Below are positions 19,201-27,165 of a stretch of 64,000 nucleotides of DNA, piece by piece. The position numbers and the translations under genes are program-made. Numbering within the stretch: the stretch's first letter is position 1; each line of letters begins with the position of its first letter. Source of the DNA: Alphaproteobacteria bacterium (GTDB taxonomy: Bacteria; Pseudomonadota; Alphaproteobacteria; Caulobacterales; Maricaulaceae); NCBI GenBank assembly GCA_024742735.1, contig JANSXV010000003.1:1-64000 (forward strand). The letters run 5' to 3'. Below the pieces are notes generated by a model. The model was not told the DNA's origin. It worked only from the letters and a program-made list of their open reading frames with translations, and ran no database searches.

Positions 19201-19525
19201 CTTCGTGGGCGACAACCGGTTCAAGTTCGTGCTCGACATCGAGAACGTGCTGAACCTTCTGAACGAAGACTGGGGCACCCGCGTGAACGCGCCGGGCAAC
19301 GGCCAGCTGCAGATCGTGCGCGCGGACCTCGTCCGTGCGGCGGACGTGGCGGCCCTGGGCGTCGATGCGGCTCCGGCTCTGACCGGCGACCTGCCGCGCA
19401 CCAGCTGCCTGGCGGCAAGCGACTGCGTGTACCGGTTCAACAGCTTCTCCGACCGGGGCACGGGCTTCCGCTCGAACTCCGGTTCGGTGTGGCGCGCTCG
19501 TGTGGGCATCCGCTACGAGTTCTAG
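16259..19525 (+). CDS. Oar-like TonB-dependent receptor, copy 1
   Basis: 1088 aa outer-membrane protein. Signal peptide MALFKKLACGVSVAALAALA with cleavage after VYA. Next comes a carboxypeptidase-regulatory-like domain (residues 30-115, QLRGAVVDASGAPISGARL to LRIALRP), a plug (about 120-250, with GFTGGLVNVTTRGGTNEF) and a long barrel ending in the aromatic-terminal VGIRYEF. This order is typical of Oar-type receptors. Two conserved Cys pairs occur (GQICRAGEG/GGCDRFRHAN and TSCLAASDCVYRF). Its closest relative is the next gene. Upstream Pho-box-like repeats suggest phosphate control. The ligand is not shown; phosphorylated compounds or phosphate complexes are an inference from context. Confidence 0.9.
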   Translation: MALFKKLACGVSVAALAALAPAAAVYAQETSSQLRGAVVDASGAPISGARLIILHTPSGTVSEAVTGATGAFFQSGLRVGGPYTITVVAPGFEGDVIENLSLRPGSQPPLRIALRPAATTDVIVVTGQAVNTLDLNNGVGSSYTAEDIANQPSLARDVISTLARDPLAITGGPNNLSVAGANPRFNGVTIDGARQQDAFGLGTNTFATARSPINIDIIESVSLVAADYTVIPSGFTGGLVNVTTRGGTNEFDGSAFYYYRDQDYFGASTFGGQGSFDPGQFEEKEYGVTVRGPIIEDTLFFSISYDKFETATAIDFNASDASNGVDPAFFDALTNLVQTTYGVDLQGRPQQAAVPSETERLFARFDWNINEDHRFRLSYQHVEDAGISNIGSSNFVSAWYDTPTELTSWSGELFSDWTDNLSTTLRASHIDYTRGQICRAGEGVGTFEFRLNEADVTGTALDGLLTGPSIRTFTGGCDRFRHANDYADERLTLFGQADYVWNDFVFTVGGEYESLDVFNVFVERSRGLFRFESVDEIVNQIADIQYRNVPSNNALDGAAAWGYERWTGFAQTRWQALDNLEITGGLRYETISTGDTPTLDPSFAGDVGFANTTTTDGLDLLMPRVGFSYEPLERTTITGGFGVFSGGDPAVWTSNAYQVPAVFASANNFVGVTGTSIPQSLLTAVANGNPLAIDAIDPNFELPSDLKASLRIDQEFDINLAGFNLGSGYVVSAQALYSESINSFLWREAAQTNQQPQAGNLGVAPDGRTIYADLQALGISNRTILTNGSGDQSLVLTVSLANDFDNGFGFYAAYAHQDVEMLTEGSSSRGISSWRGQADADRNFPSPRTSIYEIEHVFKLAFSYERAFIRDLNTRFDLFGDINSGAPFTYTFDVDSGNALFGRAGNGESPFDNNPLYIPSMNDSRVVYASGFDQAAFNAFIDGAGVPRGQIHEVNSDNGPWNQRWDFRFQQDLPGIFGADRFVGDNRFKFVLDIENVLNLLNEDWGTRVNAPGNGQLQIVRADLVRAADVAALGVDAAPALTGDLPRTSCLAASDCVYRFNSFSDRGTGFRSNSGSVWRARVGIRYEF

Positions 19526-19540
19526 ACCGGCCTGAAACGG

Positions 19541-19573
19541 AACCGGCGGCGGGCGCGTCCCGCCGCCGGTTTT
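19541..19573 (+). terminator. Rho-independent terminator after first receptor
   Basis: A perfect 13-bp stem, AACCGGCGGCGGG with CCCGCCGCCGGTT, 5-nt loop, followed by TTTG. It starts 15 bp past the stop codon. Confidence 0.9.
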
Positions 19574-19771
19574 GTTCAAGATCATTCGTGGCGAAAATGC
19601 CACAAACCTCCGGAACCGGCAGAACTTCGCGCTGAAAATGAATGTGGGCGAAGGTCTGGGGAAAACCTCGACCGCCGACATCATCGGCCGCCGGTTCGCC
19701 CGCAAGCTTCTGAATTTAAAGCCCAAGCAGGCGCCCTTTTACTCCGCCCCCTGATTGGGAGGCGGCTTTTG

Positions 19772-19811
19772 CTGTCATTTTTCTGTAATACTTGTGTCAC
19801 CCAGTCGTCAG
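19772..19811 (+). promoter_or_regulatory. Pho-box array upstream of second Oar-like receptor
   Basis: Four 7-mers at exact 11-bp spacing: CTGTCAT (19772), CTGTAAT (19783), GTGTCAC (19794) and TCGTCAG (19805). The first is a perfect PhoB half-box, the second 6 of 7, the third 5 of 7 and the fourth keeps GTCA. The CTGTCAT-TTTT-CTGTAAT pair alone is close to a consensus Pho box. The array ends 82 bp before ATG 19894, the same distance as in copy 1. Confidence 0.8.
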
Positions 19812-19893
19812 AACCGGGGGATACCCGCGCCCCAGCGTAGCGTCGGCGAGGTGCCGGCGCCGCTTTCTGTTGGTCGTTCAGGGGAACCCCGCC

Positions 19894-22800
19894 ATGTTCA
19901 AGAAGCTCGCCTATGGCGCTTCGGTCGCCGCGCTCGCCGCGCTCGCGCCCGTCGCCGCCGTTCATGCCCAGCAAACCTCCGCCCAGCTGCGCGGCGAAGT
20001 CATCGACGCCTCCGGCGCGCCGATCTCTGGCGCGACGGTCACCGTCATTCACAACGACTCCGGAACGGCTTCACGCGCCGTGACCAATGAGTCGGGTGCG
20101 TTCTTCCAGTCCGGCCTTCGCGTCGGCGGTCCGTTCTCGATCCTGGTCAATGCCGAGGGCTTTGACGGTCAAGCGATCGACGGCGTGTTCCTGCGCCCCG
20201 GCTCCCAGGCCCCGCTGCGTATTGCGCTGAACCCGCAAGCGACAGACATCATCGTGGTGACCGGCCAGGCCATCAACACGACCGACCTGAACAACGGCGT
20301 CGGCTCGAACTTCACAGCTGAAGACATCGCCAACCAGCCGGCCGCCAACCGTGACGTCATCGCGACCCTCGTTCGCGACCCGCTCGCCTTCTCCGATGGT
20401 GAGGGCCAGCTCTTCGTCGCCGGCGTGAACCCGCGCTTCAACGGCCTGGCCATCGACGGCTCGCTCCAGCAGGACGACTTCGGCCTGGGTTCGAACACCT
20501 ACGCGACCGAGCGTTCGCCGATCTCCCTGGACGCGGTTGAATCCGCCTCGCTCGTGGCCTCCGACTACTCCGTCACGGCCTCGGGCTTTACTGGCGGTCT
20601 GGTGAACATCACGACCCGCTCCGGGACGAATGAGTTCGACGGCTCGGTCTATTATTATTATCAGGACGAGAACTATTTCGGCGACAGCACGGAAGGTGAC
20701 ACGGTCACCGTCGCGCCGTTCGACGAAAAGGAATACGGCATCACCCTGGGCGGGCCGATCATTGAAGACCGCCTGTTCTTCTTCGTCTCTTACGACGAGT
20801 TCGAATCCGCCTCTGGCGACAACTTCGCGAATGCGGACGCTAATGACGACATTGATGTCGGCTTCTATGACGCGTTCAACCAGTTCGTCCTCGACAATCT
20901 GGGCTACGACATGGGCGGCCGTCCGACCGTGGTCTCCACGCCGATCACCTCCGAGCGCCTGCTCGGCAAGATTGACTGGAACATCAACAACAACCACCGC
21001 GCCTCGTTCACCTATCAGTCGACCGAAGAGTCCGGCGCCAGCATCGACCGTCAGGAATTCGCGACTGCGGCCTATGACATCCCGGTTGAACTGACGGCTT
21101 ACACCGCTCAGCTCTTCTCGGACTGGACGGACAACTTCTCCACCACGGTTCGCGTGAACTTCAAGGAGTTCTCCCGGGGTCAGAACTGCCGCGCAGGCAG
21201 CGACCAGCCGCACCTGGAATTCCGTCTCGGCGAGAACGACCTGGCTGGCGAACCGAGCCTGGCTGGCCTGATCCAGGGCAACAGCGACGAGACCTTCGTG
21301 GGCGGCTGTGACCGTTTCCGTCACGCCAACACCTTCGAAGACGAGCGTCTGCAGCTGTTCGCCTCGGGCGACTACGTTCTCGGCAATCACCTGATCACGG
21401 CTGGTTTCGAGTATGAAGACTACTCGCTGCAGAACCTGTTCGTGCCGTCTTCCAACGGCCGCTTCATCTACCGGTCGCTTGACGAGATCCGGAACAACAC
21501 GCCGCAGATCGACTACGTCAACGCCACGACCAACGACCCGGTCGACGCCGGCGCGACGTGGGGCCTGGAGAAGTTCACCCTGTTCGCGCAGAACACCTGG
21601 CAGATCCGCGACGATCTGGAGCTGGGCTTCGGCGCTCGCTGGGAATTCTTCTCCATGGACGACCTGCCGCCGGCCGACCCGGCTGTGGACGCCGCCTATG
21701 GCGCCGGGCTGACCCAGAACAATCTGGACGGCAAGGACCTGTTCATGCCGCGCTTCAGCTTCCGCTGGGACCAATCTGACCGCACGACCGTCACAGGCGG
21801 CTTCGGTCTGTTCGCCGGTGGTGAGCCGAAGGTCTGGATCTCCAACGCCATGCAGGGTTCGACCGTGTTCGCGCGTCAGAGCTCCGGCACCGCCACCAAC
21901 GGCCTGAGCGTGCCTCAGCCGCTGCTCGATACGGTCGCCAACGGCACCGGCGCGGTGATCGACGTCATCGATCCGGACTTCGAGATCCCGGCTGACTGGA
22001 AAGGTTCGCTGCGCATTGACCACGAGCTGGACCTTGGCCGTATCGGTCTGGGCGACGGCTACCTGATCACGGCCCAGTACCTCTACACCCAGTCTCAGAA
22101 CTCGTTCCTGTGGCGCAACCTGGCCCAGACCGAACTGGCGGCGGCTCAGCCGACGGGTGTGGCTCCGGACGGCCGGACCATCTACGCCGACCTGGACGAC
22201 CTGGGCCTCGCCAACCTGACCCAGCTGACCAATGACGACGGCTCCACCAGCCACGTCATCTCGATCGGCCTGTCCAAGGACTTCGACAATGGCTTCGGCT
22301 TCTTCGGGTCCTACGCCTGGCAGGACGTCGAGTGGGTCTCTGAAGGCGGTTCTTCTCGGGGCATCTCCAACTGGCGCGGCATCTCCGCGGCGGACCGGAA
22401 CTTCCCGGAAGTGCGCACCTCCTTCTGGGAGATCGAGCACTCCTTCAAGATCGGCCTGTCCTACGAGCAGGACTTCATCGGTGATCTGACCTCGCGCGTC
22501 GACCTGTTCGGCACGGTGCGTTCGGGCACGCCGTACTTCCTGACCTACAACGTGTCCGGCTCGAACTCCCTGTTCGGCCGCGCCGGTCAGGGCGAGTCTC
22601 CGTTCGACAACAACCCGATCTACGTTCCGGTCCAGGGCGGCGATCCGCTGGTGGTTTACGCCAGCACCTTTGATCAGGCCGGCTTTTTCGACGCCGTCGC
22701 GCGCGCCGGCGCCGCCGAAGGCCAGATCATGGATGTGAACTCCGCGAACGCGGCGTGGAACCAGCAGTGGGATCTGCGCTTCAGCCAGGAACTGCCGGGC

Positions 22801-23142
22801 ATCCCGGGCGCTGACCGCTTTGTCGGCGAAAACAACTTCCAGCTGGTCGTGGACATCATCAACTTCCCGAACCTGCTGAATGAAGACTGGGGCGTTCAGA
22901 CCCGTGGTCCTGGCTTCGGCCAGCTGACGACGGTTGATGCCGACCTCGTGTCCGCCGCCGACGTGGCGGCCAATGGCGTCGACGCCGCCACGGCCCTGCG
23001 TGGAGACGACATCCGGACCACCTGCCAGACCGCTTCGGACTGCGTCTACCGTTACAACGAGTATGAAGACCGCGACGTGAACTTCCGTTCGGACTTCAAC
23101 TCGCTGTACCAGATCCGCATCGGCCTGCGTTACGAGTTCTAG
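19894..23142 (+). CDS. Oar-like TonB-dependent receptor, copy 2
   Basis: 1082 aa paralogue of the preceding receptor, alignable from end to end. Signal peptide MFKKLAYGASVAALAALAP with cleavage after VHA; regulatory-like domain QLRGEVIDASGAPISGATV; plug with GFTGGLVNITTRSGTNEF; barrel closing in IGLRYEF. The Cys-containing segments GQNCRAGSD/GGCDRFRHAN and TTCQTASDCVYRY are kept. ATG 19894 is chosen over 19792 because the longer frame would read through the Pho-box array and lacks a leader peptide. Differences from copy 1 are spread over the barrel loops, which suggests a related but different ligand (inference). Confidence 0.9.
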   Translation: MFKKLAYGASVAALAALAPVAAVHAQQTSAQLRGEVIDASGAPISGATVTVIHNDSGTASRAVTNESGAFFQSGLRVGGPFSILVNAEGFDGQAIDGVFLRPGSQAPLRIALNPQATDIIVVTGQAINTTDLNNGVGSNFTAEDIANQPAANRDVIATLVRDPLAFSDGEGQLFVAGVNPRFNGLAIDGSLQQDDFGLGSNTYATERSPISLDAVESASLVASDYSVTASGFTGGLVNITTRSGTNEFDGSVYYYYQDENYFGDSTEGDTVTVAPFDEKEYGITLGGPIIEDRLFFFVSYDEFESASGDNFANADANDDIDVGFYDAFNQFVLDNLGYDMGGRPTVVSTPITSERLLGKIDWNINNNHRASFTYQSTEESGASIDRQEFATAAYDIPVELTAYTAQLFSDWTDNFSTTVRVNFKEFSRGQNCRAGSDQPHLEFRLGENDLAGEPSLAGLIQGNSDETFVGGCDRFRHANTFEDERLQLFASGDYVLGNHLITAGFEYEDYSLQNLFVPSSNGRFIYRSLDEIRNNTPQIDYVNATTNDPVDAGATWGLEKFTLFAQNTWQIRDDLELGFGARWEFFSMDDLPPADPAVDAAYGAGLTQNNLDGKDLFMPRFSFRWDQSDRTTVTGGFGLFAGGEPKVWISNAMQGSTVFARQSSGTATNGLSVPQPLLDTVANGTGAVIDVIDPDFEIPADWKGSLRIDHELDLGRIGLGDGYLITAQYLYTQSQNSFLWRNLAQTELAAAQPTGVAPDGRTIYADLDDLGLANLTQLTNDDGSTSHVISIGLSKDFDNGFGFFGSYAWQDVEWVSEGGSSRGISNWRGISAADRNFPEVRTSFWEIEHSFKIGLSYEQDFIGDLTSRVDLFGTVRSGTPYFLTYNVSGSNSLFGRAGQGESPFDNNPIYVPVQGGDPLVVYASTFDQAGFFDAVARAGAAEGQIMDVNSANAAWNQQWDLRFSQELPGIPGADRFVGENNFQLVVDIINFPNLLNEDWGVQTRGPGFGQLTTVDADLVSAADVAANGVDAATALRGDDIRTTCQTASDCVYRYNEYEDRDVNFRSDFNSLYQIRIGLRYEF

Positions 23143-23175
23143 GGCCCGTAACCAGCCGATCGGCTGAACGATTGG

Positions 23176-23205
23176 GGGCGGCGTCTTCGGACGCCGCCCT
23201 TTTTC
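23176..23205 (+). terminator. Rho-independent terminator after second receptor
   Basis: Stem GGGCGGCGTC / GACGCCGCCC closed by a TTCG tetraloop and followed by TTTTTCTTT. Confidence 0.93.
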
Positions 23206-23300
23206 TTTGCCAGCTTCGTGCAAGACGTCGCGAAACTGTCGAATGAACGCGCTATCCACCGGACTCGATATTCGCCGCTTCTGATCGGGGTCCGTCCGCC

Positions 23301-24881
23301 ATGTTCAAAACGCCCTCCCGCCGCCTCATCCTGGGTTCCGCCGCCGCCGGAGCGGCCGCCGCGCTGACCTCGGCCTGCCGGGCGCCCTCGCTGGGACCGC
23401 AGCCGACCTTCCGCAACGATCCGTTCTCACTCGGCGTGGCGTCAGGCGACCCGGCCTCGGACGGCTTCGTGCTGTGGACCCGGCTGGCGCCCAACCCGCT
23501 CGACCCCGATGGCGGCATGGCGGCCGAACCGGTCGATGTCGCCTGGGAGATCGCCGAGGACGAGGCCTTCACCCGGATCGTACGGACGGGCGTCGAGCGT
23601 GCGCTGCCCGGCCATGGCCACTCGGTTCATGCCGAGATCCATGGCCTGCCTGCAGGTCGAACCTTCTTTTACCGCTTCCATGCCGCCGGCGTGACCAGTC
23701 CGGTCGGCCGCGCGCTGACGGCTCCGGCTTACGGGGCGAGCCATGAGGCCATGAAGATCGCCTGGGCGAGCTGCGCCCACTACGAGCAGGGCTATTTCCA
23801 CGCCTATCGCGACATGGCTGATGAGAGGGTGGATCTGGTCATCCACACCGGCGATTACATCTATGAATCCAGCTGGGGACCCCAGGTGCGCCGGCATGTC
23901 GTGCCCGAGCCCTACACCCTTGAAGACTATCGCCTCGTCCACGCGCTCTATCGTCTCGACCCGGATCTGCAGGCCGCCGCGGCCATCGCACCCTGGCTGG
24001 TGACCTGGGACGATCATGAGGTGGACAATGATTATGCCGGCGACGTCTCCGAGCAGCCTTTCGTGAGCCTTGAAGAGTTCCGCGCCCGGCGCCTGGCGGC
24101 GTATCAGGCCTATTGGGAGAACATGCCCCTGCGCCGCCGCTCCATGCTGGAGCGGGCCTCGGGGCGCATGCGCATCTGGGGCCAGACCGTGTTCGGCGAT
24201 CTCGCTGAAGTGAACATGACTGACGGGCGCCAGTTCAAGACTCCCATGGCCTGCCCCACCCCGGAGGATCGCGGCGGCCAGATCATCGCGCGCGATTGCG
24301 CCGAACGCCTGGATCCGGAACGGTCCTATCTGGGCATGAGCCAGGAGCGTTGGCTGCACCGGGGGGTTGGCGGATCGGGCGCGCGCTGGAGCTTCATCGT
24401 CCAGCCGACGTTGTTCTCGCCCTTCTATGGAAATGATCCGGAGACCGGCGCAGCGACCAGCTGGAGCGACGGTTGGGACGGCTATCCGGCGGCCCGCCAG
24501 CGCCTGGTTGAGGCGTTGGCGTCAAAGCCCGACATTAATCCGATCCTCCTGGGCGGGGACACCCACTGCTACTGGGTGACCGAGGTGAAGGCCGATTACG
24601 AGGATCCGGCGAGCGCGAGCGTGGCGTCGGAGTTCGTCACGACCGCCGTGACCAGCCACCATACCAATCCCGACGCCTTCGCCGCCCAGGCGGCGAACTT
24701 CTCCCACATCAAGCATTTCGACGCTCGCGAGCGCGGTTACGGCCTGATCGAGCTGACGACCGAGCGCGCCGAGGTGAGCCTTCGCACCGTCGGCGAGGTC
24801 AAGCGCCGCGATGGCTTCTCGCGCGCCGACCAGAAGCGTTTCGTGGTGGAGGCTGGCGCACGCAGGCCGGTCGAAGCCTAA
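23301..24881 (+). CDS. phoD: PhoD-family alkaline phosphatase/phosphodiesterase, Tat-exported
   Basis: 526 aa. A twin-arginine leader (SRRLILGSAAAG, residues 6-17) ends in an AC lipobox-like site at 25-26. The PhoD N-domain starts at FSLGVASGDPASDGFVLWTR. Metal and catalytic motifs are HTGDYIYES (182-190), TWDDHEVDNDYAG (235-247) and GGDTHCYW near the C-terminus. PhoD enzymes release phosphate from mono- and diesters outside the cytoplasm using Fe3+ and Ca2+. It directly follows the two Pho-box-linked receptors, behind their terminator, so it has its own promoter. Only one degenerate half-box (CTGTCGA at 23236) is seen upstream. Confidence 0.92.
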   Translation: MFKTPSRRLILGSAAAGAAAALTSACRAPSLGPQPTFRNDPFSLGVASGDPASDGFVLWTRLAPNPLDPDGGMAAEPVDVAWEIAEDEAFTRIVRTGVERALPGHGHSVHAEIHGLPAGRTFFYRFHAAGVTSPVGRALTAPAYGASHEAMKIAWASCAHYEQGYFHAYRDMADERVDLVIHTGDYIYESSWGPQVRRHVVPEPYTLEDYRLVHALYRLDPDLQAAAAIAPWLVTWDDHEVDNDYAGDVSEQPFVSLEEFRARRLAAYQAYWENMPLRRRSMLERASGRMRIWGQTVFGDLAEVNMTDGRQFKTPMACPTPEDRGGQIIARDCAERLDPERSYLGMSQERWLHRGVGGSGARWSFIVQPTLFSPFYGNDPETGAATSWSDGWDGYPAARQRLVEALASKPDINPILLGGDTHCYWVTEVKADYEDPASASVASEFVTTAVTSHHTNPDAFAAQAANFSHIKHFDARERGYGLIELTTERAEVSLRTVGEVKRRDGFSRADQKRFVVEAGARRPVEA

Positions 24882-25825
24882 GGGGTCAGCCCGTCGAACT
24901 CAGGCCGGTCCAGCGCGATCGCCAGGTTCTGGATCGCCTGGGTGGCCGCGCCTTTGAGCAGATTATCCAGCGCACAGACCACGACGGCGCGGCGTCCATC
25001 TTCGGACAGGGCGAAACCGCCGATCACCGCACCGGGATTGACCGCGCCGTCTCGAATCTCCGGGATGGCGTCCTGGACCTTGATGAGCGGCTCGCCGGCA
25101 TAGGAGTCGTCATAGGCCGCCCTGAACACCTCCGGCGTCACCGGCTCGGCGAATTCCAGCTGGGCCGTCAGGGTGATGCCCCGGAAGAAAGCCGCCACAT
25201 GGGGGCTGAAGCGCACATCCCGGCCCAGATGGCGGCTCATCTCCTGCTCATGGGTATGACCCAGCAGGCCGTAGGGCATGAGATTGTCTTTCAGCGCTTC
25301 GAGATCGTTCTTGCGGCTCGGCGTCGTACCGGCGCCGGAATAGCCCGACACGCCGAACAGGTGCGCCGGACCGCTCATCCACGCCCGCACCGGCGCGACG
25401 CAAAGCTGGCCAGCCGTGGCGTAGCAGCCCGGATTGGAGATCCGCTTCGAGCCGGCGATCTGATCGCGGCCATAGATCTCCGGCAAGCCGTAAACCCAGG
25501 CCTCGTCGAAGCGGTAATCGGCTGACAGATCGACGATCACCGTGTCCGGCGCGGCCGCCTGGATGGCGGCGACATAGTCCGCCGCCTGACCGTTCGGCAT
25601 GGCCAGGATCACCGCGTCCGCGCCGCGCGCGGCGATCTCGTCCGGGCTCAGCGCCTCGAACCTGAGGCCTGCCGGCGCTTCGGGCGCAAGGTCAGTGACG
25701 GGCTCGCCGGCCATGTTGCGCGAGACCGCAAAGTCCAGCGCCATGTCGCTGCGGCGCGCCAGAATGGCGATGAGCTCACGCCCGGCATAGCCGCGCGCAC
25801 CCACAAGTCCGATGCGAAGCGTCAT
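24878..25825 (-). CDS. argC: N-acetyl-gamma-glutamyl-phosphate reductase
   Basis: 315 aa, the short (type 2) form. NADPH-dependent reduction of N-acetylglutamyl phosphate in arginine synthesis. IGLVGARGYAGRELIAIL is the dinucleotide fold, SNPGCYATAGQL carries the catalytic Cys, and GVSGYSGAGTTPSRK and PYGLLGHTHEQE are family signatures. The start overlaps the argB-like gene's stop by 4 bp. It is the third gene of the argF'-argB/A-argC operon. Its stop abuts convergent phoD. Confidence 0.95.
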   Translation of the reverse strand: MTLRIGLVGARGYAGRELIAILARRSDMALDFAVSRNMAGEPVTDLAPEAPAGLRFEALSPDEIAARGADAVILAMPNGQAADYVAAIQAAAPDTVIVDLSADYRFDEAWVYGLPEIYGRDQIAGSKRISNPGCYATAGQLCVAPVRAWMSGPAHLFGVSGYSGAGTTPSRKNDLEALKDNLMPYGLLGHTHEQEMSRHLGRDVRFSPHVAAFFRGITLTAQLEFAEPVTPEVFRAAYDDSYAGEPLIKVQDAIPEIRDGAVNPGAVIGGFALSEDGRRAVVVCALDNLLKGAATQAIQNLAIALDRPEFDGLTP

Positions 25826-27165
25826 GCCTCCTCCAGCGTCGGCGGAAGCGCCGCGATGGTCTCGGCCATGCCCGGCAGGCGGGAGAGATCGGTTTCGCCC
25901 CTGGCGAACACGGTCCAGCGGCCCTTCTTGATCGCAGCGTCACAGGCGGCGAAATAGAAATCATTGACCGGATTGTCGCTGCGCGAGCGCCAGTAGAGAC
26001 GCGGCGCATAGGACACAAGACGCTTCCAGACCGCGCCGCCCAGACCCTCCCCGCGCGCCTCGTCGAGCACGGCGAACTTGTCGAGATAGACCGCGTCTTC
26101 AAGCCGCGAGGTGATGGCGGCCGCGCGGTAATTCTCCGTCACGAAGGCGCGGTCGAAATCCAGGCGCTCGAAGAAGTCCGCCACCGGGGCGCGGCCGAAA
26201 CTCTGCGTAATCAGGGCGCGGGCGCGGGCCTGGTCCAGCCTGGCGAACTCGGTGACCTCCTGAATTCGCTCACCTTTGCGCACCAGCGTGCCGGACCCGG
26301 CATGAGTGAACAGCTCCTTGGCGAGTTCTTCGGGCCGGGTGATTGAGACCGAGCTCGTCAGCGGCAGATCATCCAGCAGGCGCTTGATCTCCTGCAGCTT
26401 CAGGCGCATGCCGCCGGTGACCCAGTCCGACCCCATCAGCTCGTCATAGTCGGTCGCCAGGTTGATGGCGGAGATCGCCGAGCCGCTTGCGTCCAGCAGC
26501 GCTCCCGTTCCGGTCAGGAAGACGATCTTGTAGGGCTGGAGCGCATGGACGAGGGCGCGCACCGCGCTGTCGGCGTTGATGTTCACCAGACGCCCGTCGG
26601 CGGTGTCGCCCAGGCAGCCCAGCACCGGCGCCTGCCCGGCCCGGGCGGCGGCGGCGACGAGGTCCAGGCGCACACCCGTCGGCTCACCCACCCGGCCGAG
26701 CGCGGCTTCGTCGATCAGCTCGGCCTCAAACACCCCAGACGGCACGGCGGCGGCGCGCCCGCCCTGATCACGGATGGCCTGGACCAGCTTCAGATTGACG
26801 GCCGTCAGCGTGTCGCGCACCGCCGGGATCGCCTCGGCCGGCGTGATGCGCAGCCCGTCCACGCGCTGTTCGGGGAAGCCTGCCGCTTCCAGCGCCGTGT
26901 TCAGCTGCGGCCCCCCGCCATGCACCACGATTGGCGCCAGCCCCACCGACTGAAGGAAGGCCAGCGCGGCGGCCAGCTGGTCAAGCTGTTCCTCGATGAT
27001 CGCGCCGCCGACCTTCACGACGGCGAAGCGCTCCTGATCGAGCTGGGCGAAGCGGTTGAGATACTCGCGGATCTCCTTGCCATCGCGCATGTGGGACAGG
27101 AGCTGAACGATGGCCGAACGCACCGGCGCGCCCTGGCCGCGCTTTTCCGGTTCGCGCCCTGTCAT
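25822..27165 (-). CDS. argB: Bifunctional N-acetylglutamate synthase/kinase (ArgB-GNAT fusion)
   Basis: 447 aa, longer than a plain ArgB (about 300). Residues 20-290 are an amino acid kinase domain: VVKVGGAIIEEQ for phosphate binding, VVHGGGPQLNTAL, VNINADSAVRAL. Residues 295-447 are a GNAT domain of the vertebrate-type NAGS class (YLDKFAVLDEARGEGLGGAVW, WRSRSDNPVNDFYF). Such fused enzymes are known from Xanthomonas and Maricaulis maris and catalyse both the first and second steps of arginine synthesis. A separate argA or argJ may not be needed. The gene overlaps both neighbours by 4 bp. Confidence 0.92.
   Translation of the reverse strand: MTGREPEKRGQGAPVRSAIVQLLSHMRDGKEIREYLNRFAQLDQERFAVVKVGGAIIEEQLDQLAAALAFLQSVGLAPIVVHGGGPQLNTALEAAGFPEQRVDGLRITPAEAIPAVRDTLTAVNLKLVQAIRDQGGRAAAVPSGVFEAELIDEAALGRVGEPTGVRLDLVAAAARAGQAPVLGCLGDTADGRLVNINADSAVRALVHALQPYKIVFLTGTGALLDASGSAISAINLATDYDELMGSDWVTGGMRLKLQEIKRLLDDLPLTSSVSITRPEELAKELFTHAGSGTLVRKGERIQEVTEFARLDQARARALITQSFGRAPVADFFERLDFDRAFVTENYRAAAITSRLEDAVYLDKFAVLDEARGEGLGGAVWKRLVSYAPRLYWRSRSDNPVNDFYFAACDAAIKKGRWTVFARGETDLSRLPGMAETIAALPPTLEEA

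Larger units (their letters stand above)
19526..19893. other. 368-bp intergenic region between the paired receptors
   Basis: It holds a strong terminator at 19541-19573, then about 200 bp of unremarkable sequence, then a Pho-box array at 19772-19811 and a ribosome site AGGGGAACC just before ATG 19894. The last 40 bases resemble the matching stretch before copy 1 (CAGGGGAACC then C-ATG), so the leader was duplicated with the gene. Each receptor therefore has its own promoter. Confidence 0.65.

Noticed and set aside
16163-19726. Very long antisense frame (over 1100 codons) opposite the first receptor
   Set aside because: GC-rich third-position mirror of a real gene; the translation is a repetitive Arg/Val/Gly-rich string without domains, and the + strand gene has a signal peptide and full domain order.
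23203-23253. Pho box before phoD
   Set aside because: Only CTGTCGA at 23236 is close; neighbouring 11-bp units do not match, so I do not call a box although phoD may still be in the regulon.
20071-23259. Long antisense frame opposite the second receptor
   Set aside because: Same reason; it also runs across the receptor's terminator.
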